From Thermococcus sp. 4557 (lineage in GTDB: Archaea; Methanobacteriota_B; Thermococci; Thermococcales; Thermococcaceae), in contig NC_015865.1 in assembly GCF_000221185.1 (NCBI RefSeq), positions 1,798,001 to 1,862,000 on the forward strand: a stretch of 64,000 nt of DNA, in the 5' to 3' direction. Of this stretch, positions 45,554 through 54,064 are shown piece by piece. The notes under the pieces were generated by a model. It was not told where the DNA came from, searched no databases, and saw only the letters and a program-made list of their open reading frames with translations. Numbering within the stretch: position 1 is the stretch's first letter; each line of letters begins with the position of its first letter. The position numbers and the translations under genes are program-made.

Positions 45554-46156
45554 ATGGGAAAGTGGGACTTTGACAACTGGGCGGAGAGCTACGACGAGGA
45601 CGTAACAGCGGAGGACTGGATACACAGAGATTACTTGACTGTTCTCAAGCTCGTTGCGGAGAGGGCTAGGGGCCTTGTTGTGGACATTGGCTGTGGCGCC
45701 GGAAACATCTTGGGCTTTCTCAACTGTGAGGGGTACATAGGCGTTGAGCCATCCACTGGTATGAGAGGGAAGTTTTTAGGAAAACACGGCTTTGAGCCGC
45801 TCAACGGCCACTTCTTGGCCCTTCCTCTGCCGGACGGATCAGTAGACACCGTAATAACGACTTACGCCTTCCACCACGTGCCGGATGAGGAGAAGGAGGA
45901 CGCAATAAGGGAAATGCTCCGGGTTCTGAAACCTGGCGGGAGAATCATAATAGCGGATGTGATGTTCGAGTCGGAGGAGGAAAAAAGGCGCATCGGCGAG
46001 ATGGACGGCATAACCGAGGAGATAGAGGACGAGTACTTTGCCACGGTTGATGGGCTGAAGGAAATCTCCGCAAGGCTGGGGCTGGAGTGCCGGTTCGAGA
46101 GGGTGAACCGCTACGTCTGGATTGTTGAAATGGTCACCTCTGGCCGGAAAGACTAA
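45554..46156 (+). CDS. class I SAM-dependent methyltransferase
   Basis: 200 residues. SAM-binding motif VVDIGCGAGNILGFL near 42-56, then VEPSTGM and LPLPDGSVDTVITTYAFHHV with the post-motifs. The MLRVLKPGGRIIIADV strand is typical of small-molecule methyltransferases. The N terminus FDNWAESYDEDV resembles the UbiE/YrrT-like class. A TTTAAAAG run near 45513-45520 is its TATA box. Confidence 0.85.
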   Translation: MGKWDFDNWAESYDEDVTAEDWIHRDYLTVLKLVAERARGLVVDIGCGAGNILGFLNCEGYIGVEPSTGMRGKFLGKHGFEPLNGHFLALPLPDGSVDTVITTYAFHHVPDEEKEDAIREMLRVLKPGGRIIIADVMFESEEEKRRIGEMDGITEEIEDEYFATVDGLKEISARLGLECRFERVNRYVWIVEMVTSGRKD

Positions 46157-46181
46157 ATGATTGACCACCTTATGCACAATC

Positions 46182-46622
46182 ATGGCCGACGAGGAGCTTG
46201 CCAGGGAAGTTCATGAGCTCAGAAAAGCCCTTGAGGAGCTCAGGGAGAGCTTCGCCATTGTTTCTCAGATGGCGCAGGCCTACCTTAGGCTCATCAACAT
46301 ATACGCCCAGTACGGCGGGCTCAGCGTGGACCTCGTCGTCCCTGAGGTCAGGAGCGACCCGATAGCGCGGGAAATAGTCCGGATTCTCTTCGACCTGAAG
46401 AGGGCCAACGTGAGCCAGATAGCGCGGGAGCTGAAGGGGAGGCGCGGAAAGGCCTCGCGGAACACCGTTAGGGCCAAGCTGGCCGAGCTGAGGGAAATGG
46501 GCATCGTTGTCGAGGCCCACGGCGAGAGGGGGAAGGTCTACGCCCTTTCCAAGAGAGTGGTCAAAAAGTGGCTCGAAATGATCGGAATGCCGATTAGGCT
46601 TGACCAGACTAATGATTATTGA
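46182..46622 (+). CDS. winged-helix DNA-binding protein with N-terminal coiled coil
   Basis: 146 residues from ATG 46182. The N-terminal third is a coiled-coil-like helix (ELAREVHELRKALEELRESF) and the rest a winged helix (VSQIARELKGRRGKASRNTV, then KLAELREMGIVVEAHG). It is the first gene of a three-gene operon with two small proteins of unknown role, and probably regulates that operon or another local target. Confidence 0.75.
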   Translation: MADEELAREVHELRKALEELRESFAIVSQMAQAYLRLINIYAQYGGLSVDLVVPEVRSDPIAREIVRILFDLKRANVSQIARELKGRRGKASRNTVRAKLAELREMGIVVEAHGERGKVYALSKRVVKKWLEMIGMPIRLDQTNDY

Positions 46623-46632
46623 GGTGGTTGAT

Positions 46633-47124
46633 ATGGTGGATGAAAGGGTAGGAACCCCGAAGAAACTGGAGGAGCTCCTCGACGAGCTGGTCGAGGGGAT
46701 AAGGAACGCCCAGAGCGTGGAGGAGGTCGAACTCCTCAAGAAGAAGGCCGAGATTGTAGAGGATCTTATCGAGACCTACGAGGGCGACAAGGACCTCGAC
46801 AAGATACCGGCCCTCATGGAGAAGGTCGGCGACATGATGGAGGACATCCTCAAACCGCTCAAAGAGCTCCTCAACGAGCTCTACAGCCCGGAAAGGGTCC
46901 AGGCTATGGGCAGGAGCGTGGTCGAGTTCTACAAGAACCTCACAGAGGCAGGGATGGACAAAGATGCCGCCCTTGAGCTGACGAAGGAGTACATGGAAGC
47001 AATAAACCCCGGAAAGAAGCTCATGGAGATGCTCGGCGAGATGGCTGGCAGGGGACGGCACTTCGGCCCCATCAACATCGCCCAGGGGCAATCCGGGGAT
47101 AAACGGAAGGGGGATGGTGAGTGA
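46633..47124 (+). CDS. helical acidic protein of unknown function
   Basis: 163 residues from ATG 46633, 5 bases after GAGGTGG. It is strongly helical and acidic in its first two thirds, with a C-terminal segment HFGPINIAQGQSGD. No domain is recognised. It lies 10 bases after the DNA-binding gene and overlaps the next start by 4 bases, so the three are one operon. Confidence 0.65.
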   Translation: MVDERVGTPKKLEELLDELVEGIRNAQSVEEVELLKKKAEIVEDLIETYEGDKDLDKIPALMEKVGDMMEDILKPLKELLNELYSPERVQAMGRSVVEFYKNLTEAGMDKDAALELTKEYMEAINPGKKLMEMLGEMAGRGRHFGPINIAQGQSGDKRKGDGE

Positions 47125-47342
47125 GGCTTCTTCGCTCCGCCCTCTATCTCCTGTTTCTTCGCGTCCCAGCGATTCTGTTCAGGATGGCGGGCATGGTCAG
47201 GATAACTAACCGGGCGAAGCGAGGCTTTAAACGGGCGCTTCTGGATGGAGGCCTTCCGGCAGAGGTCGCCGATGAGCTGGTTAGGGACTTTGACCCCGCC
47301 TCGCCGCTCAGGGAGACGCTTTTCAGGTTTTCCAGGAGGTAG
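47121..47342 (+). CDS. small hydrophobic-N-terminus protein, unknown
   Basis: 73 residues from GTG 47121, sharing 4 bases with the previous stop. A hydrophobic N-terminal helix (SALYLLFLRVPAILFRMAGM) is followed by a basic amphipathic part (NRAKRGFKRALLDGGL). It could sit at the membrane as the third part of the operon, but the sequence has no known domain. Confidence 0.55.
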   Translation: MRLLRSALYLLFLRVPAILFRMAGMVRITNRAKRGFKRALLDGGLPAEVADELVRDFDPASPLRETLFRFSRR

Positions 47343-47355
47343 CCGCTTTTCCCAT

Positions 47356-49245
47356 TTACTCCCACATTGCCTCGGCTGAGATTTTGACGCCCGACCTGTC
47401 CCCGTAGAGCAGTATCAGGACGTCCATGTCCCCGTAGGTGGAAACCTCAATGTACACCGCTTTCCCGCTTTTCTCGAAGAGGTCGTTGGCCGCCAGGTGT
47501 CTCCTTGCATCATGGGACGGAAGCTCGGCGTAGTCCCTCTCTACCCACCCCGTTTCAAGGAACGCCTTCTTTAGCTGGAGGTAGACCTCCCGGCCGAGGC
47601 CGTAGGGGTAGAACAGCACCGCGGCCCTTGCTCCCCCGGAAGAGACGTTGCCCTCCAGTTTGTAGATGTATCCGTCGAACTCCAGTCCCTCCCTAGCTGT
47701 CCAATCCCATGGCTTCACGTCGTTCCTTAGTTTGCCGAAGGAGAGCAGCGCGCCGGGACTGGTCCCACCCGTGCCGACCACGTGCCAGAAGAAGTCGCTG
47801 GTCGAGTATCGGGGCTTCTTGACGACGACCGCGAGGTAGTGGTTGTAGCGGTACTGGACGAAGACAGTTATCTCATCCGCGTCCCGGGCGAAGGTTCTCG
47901 CGTAGGGCTCCCTTCCGTCGTCGGTTCTCTCCCAGCCCCCGGCCAGGAGCTTTTCGGTCAGCTCGTCGAGCGCGGTGAGGTAGGCTGTGGCGTTCGGATA
48001 AACGAGGAGCATGAACTCGACGTCGCCGGCCCTGCCCGTGTACCAGGCCGCCGCGGGGACTTCGGGAATATCGACGAAGTCGGTCGTGATGTTGAAGTCC
48101 TTCCTGAGGTCATCGAGGACCATCGATATCACCGTTCCCGGCCTCACGCTTCTCTCGCTGACCGGCTTAAACACTCCCCTAGGTAAGTCATCTCCCCGCT
48201 CGAAGGAGAGCCCTTCCGTAGGGTCATCCCATTCCCATAACATGTCCATGATGTCTTTAACTTCCTCTGGGTTCCCCGACAGCAGGGTAACGCGCTCCAT
48301 ACCGGCAATCCTCGCCAGTTCGATGTAGATTCCGGTGCCATCCGCCTCGAAGTAGTCGCCAACTACCATACTCCCCGCAGGGTTCCGGGTGTAGGTGTCG
48401 ACATACTCATCCCCGACCCAGCCGTTTTTGAGGAAGGCTTCCTTGAGCTGGAGGTAAACCTCCCTGCCTTCATAAGGGCGGTAAACAAGGAAGACCGCCT
48501 TAACACCGGTGCCCTTAATCACTCCCTCCCTCGCCTCGAGGTAACCGTCGAATGAAATTCCCTCCTCCCCCATCCAGCTCTCTTCCACAACATCCACGGG
48601 CAGAAAGAGGCCCAGAACCTTGCCCGGATTGGGCCCAATGGTGATAATGCTCCACGTGAATTCCGAGAGGCGCATCGCCCTCTCTTCCGAATCCCCTCCT
48701 GCGGTCCTCGCCACGAACAGGACGTAGAAGTAGCGCTCGTAGGTGTAGAACGCCGTGTAGCTCTCGTTTTCCTTCTCCCAGAAGTTTCCGTCTCCCCGCC
48801 GGAAGCCGTTCTCAAGCAGGAGTTCCACCATGTCGTTCATGGCCCCTTCAACCGCGGTTGAATTTGGGTAAGCAAAGAGGCCGAACTCAATTCCGTCCGC
48901 AGTCCCGGTAAAGCTTGAGAGGCTCCTCGGGGGCAGGGGTATGTCCACGGGGCTTTCAGTGACGTTGTATTTCTCGGAAATTCTGGAGACCACCCCACTG
49001 ACGGAGTTTTCCGGAGAATACGAGAACCAGTCCACCCGTTTCGGCTTGAACGTTCCAGATGGGAACGTGGCCTTTGCTTCCTCCAGGGGGGATGTGTTTT
49101 CGGAGGTGTACTCGCCCGCACCTTCATGGGTCGTCTCAATCACCGGGCTTTCTGTTTTCTCTCCCTGCGGGCTGTTGATGCATCCGCCTGACATCGTGAT
49201 CAGAATTATGAGGATGAATGAAACAATAATTTCGACGCGCCTCAT
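47356..49245 (-). CDS. secreted lipoprotein with internal duplication
   Basis: 629 residues from ATG 49245, after GGGGGTTCTC; a signal peptide with lipobox ends at SGGC near residue 22. Two copies of a unit of about 270-290 residues can be matched: FPSGTFKPKR... and LPRGVFKPVSE..., then DVEFMLLVYPNATA/GIEFGLFAYPNSTA, and REVYLQLKEAFLKNGWV / REVYLQLKKAFLETGWV. The fold and role are unknown. It is probably an extracellular surface protein. Confidence 0.72.
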   Translation of the reverse strand: MRRVEIIVSFILIILITMSGGCINSPQGEKTESPVIETTHEGAGEYTSENTSPLEEAKATFPSGTFKPKRVDWFSYSPENSVSGVVSRISEKYNVTESPVDIPLPPRSLSSFTGTADGIEFGLFAYPNSTAVEGAMNDMVELLLENGFRRGDGNFWEKENESYTAFYTYERYFYVLFVARTAGGDSEERAMRLSEFTWSIITIGPNPGKVLGLFLPVDVVEESWMGEEGISFDGYLEAREGVIKGTGVKAVFLVYRPYEGREVYLQLKEAFLKNGWVGDEYVDTYTRNPAGSMVVGDYFEADGTGIYIELARIAGMERVTLLSGNPEEVKDIMDMLWEWDDPTEGLSFERGDDLPRGVFKPVSERSVRPGTVISMVLDDLRKDFNITTDFVDIPEVPAAAWYTGRAGDVEFMLLVYPNATAYLTALDELTEKLLAGGWERTDDGREPYARTFARDADEITVFVQYRYNHYLAVVVKKPRYSTSDFFWHVVGTGGTSPGALLSFGKLRNDVKPWDWTAREGLEFDGYIYKLEGNVSSGGARAAVLFYPYGLGREVYLQLKKAFLETGWVERDYAELPSHDARRHLAANDLFEKSGKAVYIEVSTYGDMDVLILLYGDRSGVKISAEAMWE

Positions 49246-49316
49246 GAGAACCCCCGGCAATTTTTGGATTTCAAATTATAAATGCTTTTCCCTTCAAAGT
49301 TGTTTTAGCGGGTCGT

Positions 49317-49847
49317 TCATTGCTCTCTAAACCTCTCGTAGATAAGCTCGTCGAGGTATCGCCCATTACTCCAGACGTGCTCTCTGAACCGTCCGCTCAA
49401 AGAGAACCCGTTCTTTTCAAGGACGCGTATGGAGGGCAGATTGTCCTCATGGACCTTCGCCCAGACCTTGTGGAGGTTGAGATGAGCAAAGGCGTAATCA
49501 CAGAGGAGCCTCACCGTCTCCGTCCCGTAGCCCTTTCCCCTCTCTTCCGGTGAAAGGTAGTAGAGTATCTCCCCCCACCTTGCCTGCCAGTTAATCCAGT
49601 TGAAGCCGGCTATGCCCACGAGCTTTCCGCCCTCATTTTCTATCACCGCGAAAGTGGGACTTTTCTCCCTGTTCTTCTTCAGCTCCTCGTAGAACTCCTC
49701 CTCTTCTTCGGGCAGGGTGAAGTGGGCCGAGTTAAAGAGGCCCCTAACGGTACTCCTGTCGTTGAACCACTCCCAGCTTTTGCCGAGGTCTTCCTTGAGA
49801 AGAATCGCCAGGGAGACCTTTTTACCCTTCAAGATTATCGGGCGCAT
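49317..49847 (-). CDS. RimJ/RimL-type N-acetyltransferase
   Basis: 176 residues from ATG 49847, 6 bases after GGTG; two earlier in-frame starts are less well spaced. The acetyl-CoA loop EERGKGYGTETVRLL is clear, with the RimJ-like AHLNLHKVWAKVHEDNLPSIRVLEKNGF after it. Protein N-terminal or small-molecule acetylation is expected. It follows the membrane protein gene immediately. Confidence 0.88.
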   Translation of the reverse strand: MRPIILKGKKVSLAILLKEDLGKSWEWFNDRSTVRGLFNSAHFTLPEEEEEFYEELKKNREKSPTFAVIENEGGKLVGIAGFNWINWQARWGEILYYLSPEERGKGYGTETVRLLCDYAFAHLNLHKVWAKVHEDNLPSIRVLEKNGFSLSGRFREHVWSNGRYLDELIYERFREQ

Positions 49848-49857
49848 GGGCATCACC

Positions 49858-50526
49858 TCACAGGATCATACTGAGCAACCACACGAAAATCGGAACTTTG
49901 AGATTTTTAGTCCTCCGGGCAACGAAATACGTGAGCAGAGCAAACGTTGCCATATAAATCCCAAGAAGGAGCGCCTGGGTATGCGGAACAACTATAACGT
50001 TGAGGACATGGGCAAGGCCCCAGAGGGGGGCAGGTAAAATGACCGCCAGTCTTTCGCCACCCAGTTTCACCGCTCCAGCGTACAGGAGATTGACTGCCAA
50101 AATTTCGAGGAAGTAGTAGATGTACTCGGAGATCAAAGAGGCAACGGCAAGCCACTCATTGGGGGATATTCCAAGGTGATACCGAAATTCCCTGAGAATC
50201 TGAAGTGAATAGCCGTCTCCAAGGTAGGCCACCTCAACGGCAAGGAAGAAAAGGACGATAGCAAGTGAATACGTTAGTTCCTTTTTCTCGAATCTCCCTT
50301 TTCCGAGGTCACTGAAATCCATATCAAGCCATCTGAGCATAGCGAACATTATCAAAAACCTCGAGAGATTTATAGCCCACACCTTTGATAGATACATTGT
50401 CGAGCTCTGGGAAATCCAAGAGCCGGTGATCGATTTAAAGACCCACGCTACTCCAATCTCAAGGCCCCAGATAACGAAGAGGAACCACGCGAGGGCAAAG
50501 GCTATGGGTTTCTTCATTCCCATCAT
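49858..50526 (-). CDS. multi-pass membrane protein, CPBP-like but motifs degenerate
   Basis: 222 residues with about six membrane segments. The layout resembles CPBP intramembrane proteases, but the EExxxR motif is not evident (a lone Glu in YYFLEILAVNL); HVLNVIVVP offers one conserved-type His. It may therefore lack activity. Starts at ATG 50526, 50523 or 50517 are all possible. TTTAAAAG near 50545-50552 is its TATA box. Confidence 0.5.
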   Translation of the reverse strand: MMGMKKPIAFALAWFLFVIWGLEIGVAWVFKSITGSWISQSSTMYLSKVWAINLSRFLIMFAMLRWLDMDFSDLGKGRFEKKELTYSLAIVLFFLAVEVAYLGDGYSLQILREFRYHLGISPNEWLAVASLISEYIYYFLEILAVNLLYAGAVKLGGERLAVILPAPLWGLAHVLNVIVVPHTQALLLGIYMATFALLTYFVARRTKNLKVPIFVWLLSMIL

Positions 50527-50681
50527 TGATTACAACGGGACATTCTTTTAAAGCTTTACGCTATTTCGTTGTTGGATTATGCAATGAAAAGAGGTACTAA
50601 AGACGTTCCTGCAGGCCTCAGACTTAGGCCGACCCGGATCTCAGTGTTTTGTTAAACAGAATAAACTAGAAAACGCGGTAT
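50527..50681. other. intergenic region with a small hairpin
   Basis: 155 bases hold the promoter of the leftward membrane protein gene and a perfect 5-bp hairpin, GGCCT CAGACTT AGGCC, near 50615-50631. No tRNA-like fold, box motif or convincing reading frame was found. The hairpin may terminate the beta-rich protein gene that ends at 50682. Confidence 0.3.
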
Positions 50682-51611
50682 TCAGCCCTCGATTGACCGA
50701 ATCACCATCTCGATTTTCTCCCCTTCCCTCACACCGATGGCGATACCTCCCCTCAGAACCTCGACCCAGCCGTTTTCCCATAGCTCCCTTACCTCCGGCT
50801 CTCCTCCCCCGGAAATCTCGACCACAACGGCCTTTCCTTCAAGCTCGCCCCCAACGAGGAGCCTATTGCCTGCGGACAGGAGTGAGGTGGCGCTCCCCTC
50901 GCCAAGCTCGATTTCCTGGCCACCAACCTGAACCCAGAAGTTTTTCCCCTGGTAGCCCGCCAGCACGAGCTTCTCATTCCAGCGGCAGGCGTTCAGTGCT
51001 ATTCCCCCGGCGAGAACCTTTTCGCCGAGCGGCTCGCCGTCTTTGGTAAACTCGAAGGCCCTGACCGTCCACCTTTCTTCTTTGACACTTCCGATGGTCA
51101 CTGGACCGTTTTCCGACGGGAGCAGGGCCGTGAAGACGGCATCCTCCCAGCTCCCGAAGTCCCTCAGCCAGAGGATCTCTCCCTCGGGGGAAACCTTTCC
51201 GATGAGGAACCCCTTGTCGCCTGGCCTTCCGGTTTCTCCTGCGATGAAGAATCCATCTCCCTCAGGGAGGATCGAATAGACCGCCCCGTTGTTTCTAACG
51301 TTGAGCTTCAGCTCCCAGAGTGGATTTAAGCTCTCATCGAGCCTCGCCAGATATGCCTTCCAGCCCTCGCCACCCTCGGGTGTTGCAACCCCTTCAACCG
51401 CCCCGCCTATCAGGTAGCCGTCGTCGAGATTGAGCGCGCTGTGTCCCTCCCAGTCGTTCTCTCCCGCTAAAAAGCGGGTCTCGGTTATTTCCTCACCGTC
51501 GAGCCTCGCGAGCATGATTTTGTAGTTCCTTCCATCATGGACGCTTCCGATTAGGAGGTCTTTAGCCGCAGCAACCGGAACTGTTTCAACGCCGAAGGAG
51601 TAGGTTCTCAT
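50682..51611 (-). CDS. beta-propeller-like protein, unknown
   Basis: 309 residues, mostly short beta strands in repeated units such as GYLIGGAVEG, GFFIAGETGRPGDKGFLIGKV and RLLVGGELEGKAVVVEI. The pattern suggests a WD/PQQ-like beta propeller of about six blades. There is no signal peptide, which is unusual for such proteins and suggests a cytoplasmic role. No catalytic motif is seen. Confidence 0.6.
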   Translation of the reverse strand: MRTYSFGVETVPVAAAKDLLIGSVHDGRNYKIMLARLDGEEITETRFLAGENDWEGHSALNLDDGYLIGGAVEGVATPEGGEGWKAYLARLDESLNPLWELKLNVRNNGAVYSILPEGDGFFIAGETGRPGDKGFLIGKVSPEGEILWLRDFGSWEDAVFTALLPSENGPVTIGSVKEERWTVRAFEFTKDGEPLGEKVLAGGIALNACRWNEKLVLAGYQGKNFWVQVGGQEIELGEGSATSLLSAGNRLLVGGELEGKAVVVEISGGGEPEVRELWENGWVEVLRGGIAIGVREGEKIEMVIRSIEG

Positions 51612-51679
51612 TCTACATCCCCAAATTACTACTAGAAAAGGTTTTTAAGGTTGTCCCTCAATGTTATCCGGTGGTTCCC

Positions 51680-51994
51680 TTGCAGGATGACGTGGCAGTG
51701 ATTTTTGCAGTGATTGCGATAGCCCTTTTCTTTGCACCCGCTCTACTTCTGGGGCAGGTTTACCTTGTCCTTGTCTTTCTATACCTTCTCGCACTCTACA
51801 TTTCGGAGCGTGCGGGGCTAGCTTGGTTGGAGGGAATGGTTTCAGTCGTGTTCGCTCTGGTCTTTGCCTTCCTACTAATGGAGAAACTCGGACAGTGGGA
51901 CGTTCGCCTGTTCCTACTCTTCGCTGTCCTTGCTTTGATTTCAGCCATCAGGAGGCTGAAGAATGAGAGTAGCTCTGATACCGATGCGAGTTGA
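51680..51994 (+). CDS. small membrane protein
   Basis: 104 residues from TTG 51680, 5 bases after GGTGG; GTG 51671 is an alternative. Three hydrophobic segments cover most of it, with a polar tail. No domain is recognised. Its end overlaps the nitrilase gene by 32 bases, so translation may be coupled. Confidence 0.6.
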   Translation: MQDDVAVIFAVIAIALFFAPALLLGQVYLVLVFLYLLALYISERAGLAWLEGMVSVVFALVFAFLLMEKLGQWDVRLFLLFAVLALISAIRRLKNESSSDTDAS

Positions 51995-52640
51995 GGTCAG
52001 AGATTTTGAGGCCAACTGGCAGGAGTTCGAACGGAGGTTCAGTGAGGCCCTGCAACATGAGCCTGACCTCGTCGCCTTTCCTGAATACTGCCTGACGGGC
52101 TTTGCCGAGTGGGACTTTAGCGGGGCGGGGCTCTACGACGAGATAGTCGGGAGGGTGAGCAAGCTTGCCAAGGAGGCGGGCGTTTATATCGTCTTCGGCC
52201 TCCTTGAACCCTACAAGAACTGTGTCTACAACTCCGCCCTGCTCATCGGTCGGAACGGCGAAGTTCTCCTCAAGCACCGCAAGTTCCAGGAGCCGATGAA
52301 GTTCTGCACCGGCAACACCGTAAAGGCGGCAAGAACCGAGTTCGGAAAGGTCGCGATAATCATCTGCGGCGACCTGTACAACAAGCGGATAGCGAAGTGG
52401 ATCAGACGGAAAAGGCCGGACTTCGTCTTCACGCCAATGGATCGCTCGCCGTGGGGTGAGTTCAACCTCGAGGAGGAGGTGGCCGACATGGGAAGGCGAG
52501 TTGCCCTCCTTGGGGTCAGAACGTTCATAGTAAACAGCTTCAGCCACTGGGACAGCTTCGGCGGCGCGTGGTTCTTTGACTCCGATGGGAAGCTTCTGGC
52601 GTCATCGAGGGGAGATGAGATTCTGGTTGTAGAGGTCTGA
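51963..52640 (+). CDS. carbon-nitrogen hydrolase (nitrilase superfamily)
   Basis: 225 residues. The catalytic triad is present: Glu in FPEYCLTGF near 40, Lys in LLKHRKFQEP near 104, and Cys in IICGDLYNKR near 137. The length is short for the family. The N terminus MRVALIPMRVEV is typical. It hydrolyses an amide or nitrile, probably a small amide in nitrogen recycling; the substrate is unknown. Confidence 0.9.
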   Translation: MRVALIPMRVEVRDFEANWQEFERRFSEALQHEPDLVAFPEYCLTGFAEWDFSGAGLYDEIVGRVSKLAKEAGVYIVFGLLEPYKNCVYNSALLIGRNGEVLLKHRKFQEPMKFCTGNTVKAARTEFGKVAIIICGDLYNKRIAKWIRRKRPDFVFTPMDRSPWGEFNLEEEVADMGRRVALLGVRTFIVNSFSHWDSFGGAWFFDSDGKLLASSRGDEILVVEV

Positions 52641-52689
52641 GCTCCGAAACCCTTAAGCCCAGCCCTACCAAAGATTATCCGGTGATTCC

Positions 52690-53019
52690 ATGGAGCTCTA
52701 TGACGTTTCCGAATTCTGGAAGTTTGACCTCCGCGTCGGCCTTGTAAGGAAGGCCGAGAAGCTGAAACGAACGAGGAAGCTGATAAAGCTCGACGTTGAC
52801 TTTGGAACCGAGCGGAGGACGATAATAACGGGCATAGCCGACCAGTACAGTCCGGAGGAGCTTGAGGGCAAGAAGTTCATCTTCGTCCTCAACCTGAAGC
52901 CGAAGGAGTTCTCCGGTGTGAAGAGCGAGGGCATGCTTATAGTGTCGGAAAACGAGGACGGGAGGGTTTACCTCCTGCCCGTTCCGGAGGAGGTTCCAGC
53001 GGGAACGAAGGTGTGGTAG
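52690..53019 (+). CDS. tRNA-binding domain protein (MetRS beta-type OB fold)
   Basis: 109 residues. An OB fold of the EMAP/CsaA type: FDLRVGLVRKAEKLKRTRKLIKLDVDFG and IITGIADQYSPEELEGKKFIFVLNL. It matches the beta subunit of archaeal methionyl-tRNA synthetase, which is often separate from the catalytic chain. It may bind tRNA non-specifically. The phosphatase gene begins 1 base after its stop. Confidence 0.85.
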   Translation: MELYDVSEFWKFDLRVGLVRKAEKLKRTRKLIKLDVDFGTERRTIITGIADQYSPEELEGKKFIFVLNLKPKEFSGVKSEGMLIVSENEDGRVYLLPVPEEVPAGTKVW

Positions 53020-53020
53020 C

Positions 53021-53473
53021 ATGTGGCGCTCGGCCAAGTTCATAGACGATAACGTTGCCTTCTCGAGGATGCCGGCGAGGAGTGAAATAGACGAAGTTGC
53101 CGAAACCTTCGATGCGGTGGTTGTGCTCGTTGAGGAGTTTGAGCTTCCCTACAGCTTAAGCGAGTGGCAGAAACGAAACGTTGAGGTTCTCCACAGCCCC
53201 GTTCGGGATTTTTCGGCCCCTGCTCTTGATCAGCTCCTCGAAATCCTCCGCTGGATTGGGGCGAGGGTTGCGGAGGGCAAGAAGGTTCTGATTCACTGCA
53301 TGGGCGGCTTCGGGAGGAGCGGAACGGTTGCCGTTGCCTGGGTGATGTACTCCAGGAGGCTCCCCCTGAGGGAAGCCCTAAAAAGGGTTCGTGGGGTACG
53401 GCCCGGCGCGGTTGAGGTGGAGGAGCAGATGGGTGTTCTGAAGGAGCTGGAAAGGCTCCTCAGAAGCCGTTGA
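53021..53473 (+). CDS. dual-specificity protein phosphatase
   Basis: 150 residues. The active-site loop HCMGGFGRSGT (HCxxGxxRS) is near 91-101, with the general acid Asp in HSPVRDFSAP. It dephosphorylates Tyr and possibly Ser/Thr residues. Family members are common in Thermococcales. Co-transcription with the tRNA-binding gene is likely (1-base gap). Confidence 0.9.
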   Translation: MWRSAKFIDDNVAFSRMPARSEIDEVAETFDAVVVLVEEFELPYSLSEWQKRNVEVLHSPVRDFSAPALDQLLEILRWIGARVAEGKKVLIHCMGGFGRSGTVAVAWVMYSRRLPLREALKRVRGVRPGAVEVEEQMGVLKELERLLRSR

Positions 53474-54023
53474 AGCTCACCACCTCTTCGAGCCTTCTCC
53501 TCTCGTACTTCGGCTTCGGGTCTGCGGGATAGCCAACCGGCAGTATCGTCTGGAGCTTGTAGTCCTTTGGAGCATTCAAAAGCTCCTCGACGGGCTTCGG
53601 GTTGGGCGGAGTGTAGGTTACCGTCCCGAGGCCGAGCTCTTCAAGTGCAAGGAGAAGGTAGCCGACCGCTATCCATGTTGATTGGAGCCAGTAAGGTGCC
53701 TTCGTGTGGCCGAAGACGAGTATCAGGTAGGGCGCCTCGCTGAGAAACGGCTTCTCCGGCTTAAAGCCCCTGGCGTTGAGCCATGCCATCAGGTCGCCCT
53801 TGGTTCTGGAGTAGAACTTTTCCTCTTCGCCCTCGCAGAGCTCCCGTATCTTCCCCTTGAGCCAGTCGTCGTCCACAACCACGAACTTCCAGGGCTGGGC
53901 GTTCATGCCGCTCGGCGCTTCCTTTGCCGCCTTGATGGCCTTCATCACGTCCTCCTTCGGGGGCCTGTCAGGAAGGAATTCCCTCACGGTCTTCCTCCTC
54001 TTCGCCAGCTCGAGAACGCGCAT
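53460..54023 (-). CDS. nitroreductase-family FMN oxidoreductase
   Basis: 187 residues from ATG 54023, after GGTGATG; an upstream ATG at 54116 adds an unconserved leader. Hallmarks: LAKRRKTVREFLPDRPP, APSGMNAQPWKFVVV and GTVTYTPPNPKPVEELLN. It binds FMN and reduces a small acceptor, with NAD(P)H. It ends inside the phosphatase 3' region (14-base overlap). Confidence 0.9.
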   Translation of the reverse strand: MRVLELAKRRKTVREFLPDRPPKEDVMKAIKAAKEAPSGMNAQPWKFVVVDDDWLKGKIRELCEGEEEKFYSRTKGDLMAWLNARGFKPEKPFLSEAPYLILVFGHTKAPYWLQSTWIAVGYLLLALEELGLGTVTYTPPNPKPVEELLNAPKDYKLQTILPVGYPADPKPKYERRRLEEVVSFNGF

Positions 54024-54064
54024 GGCATCACCGGTTTCTTTTGGGCGAGAACGGATAAAAACGT

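Noticed and set aside
50590-50645. anticodon-arm-like hairpin suggesting a tRNA
   Set aside because: The 7-base loop lacks the required U33 position and no acceptor or T-arm is present.
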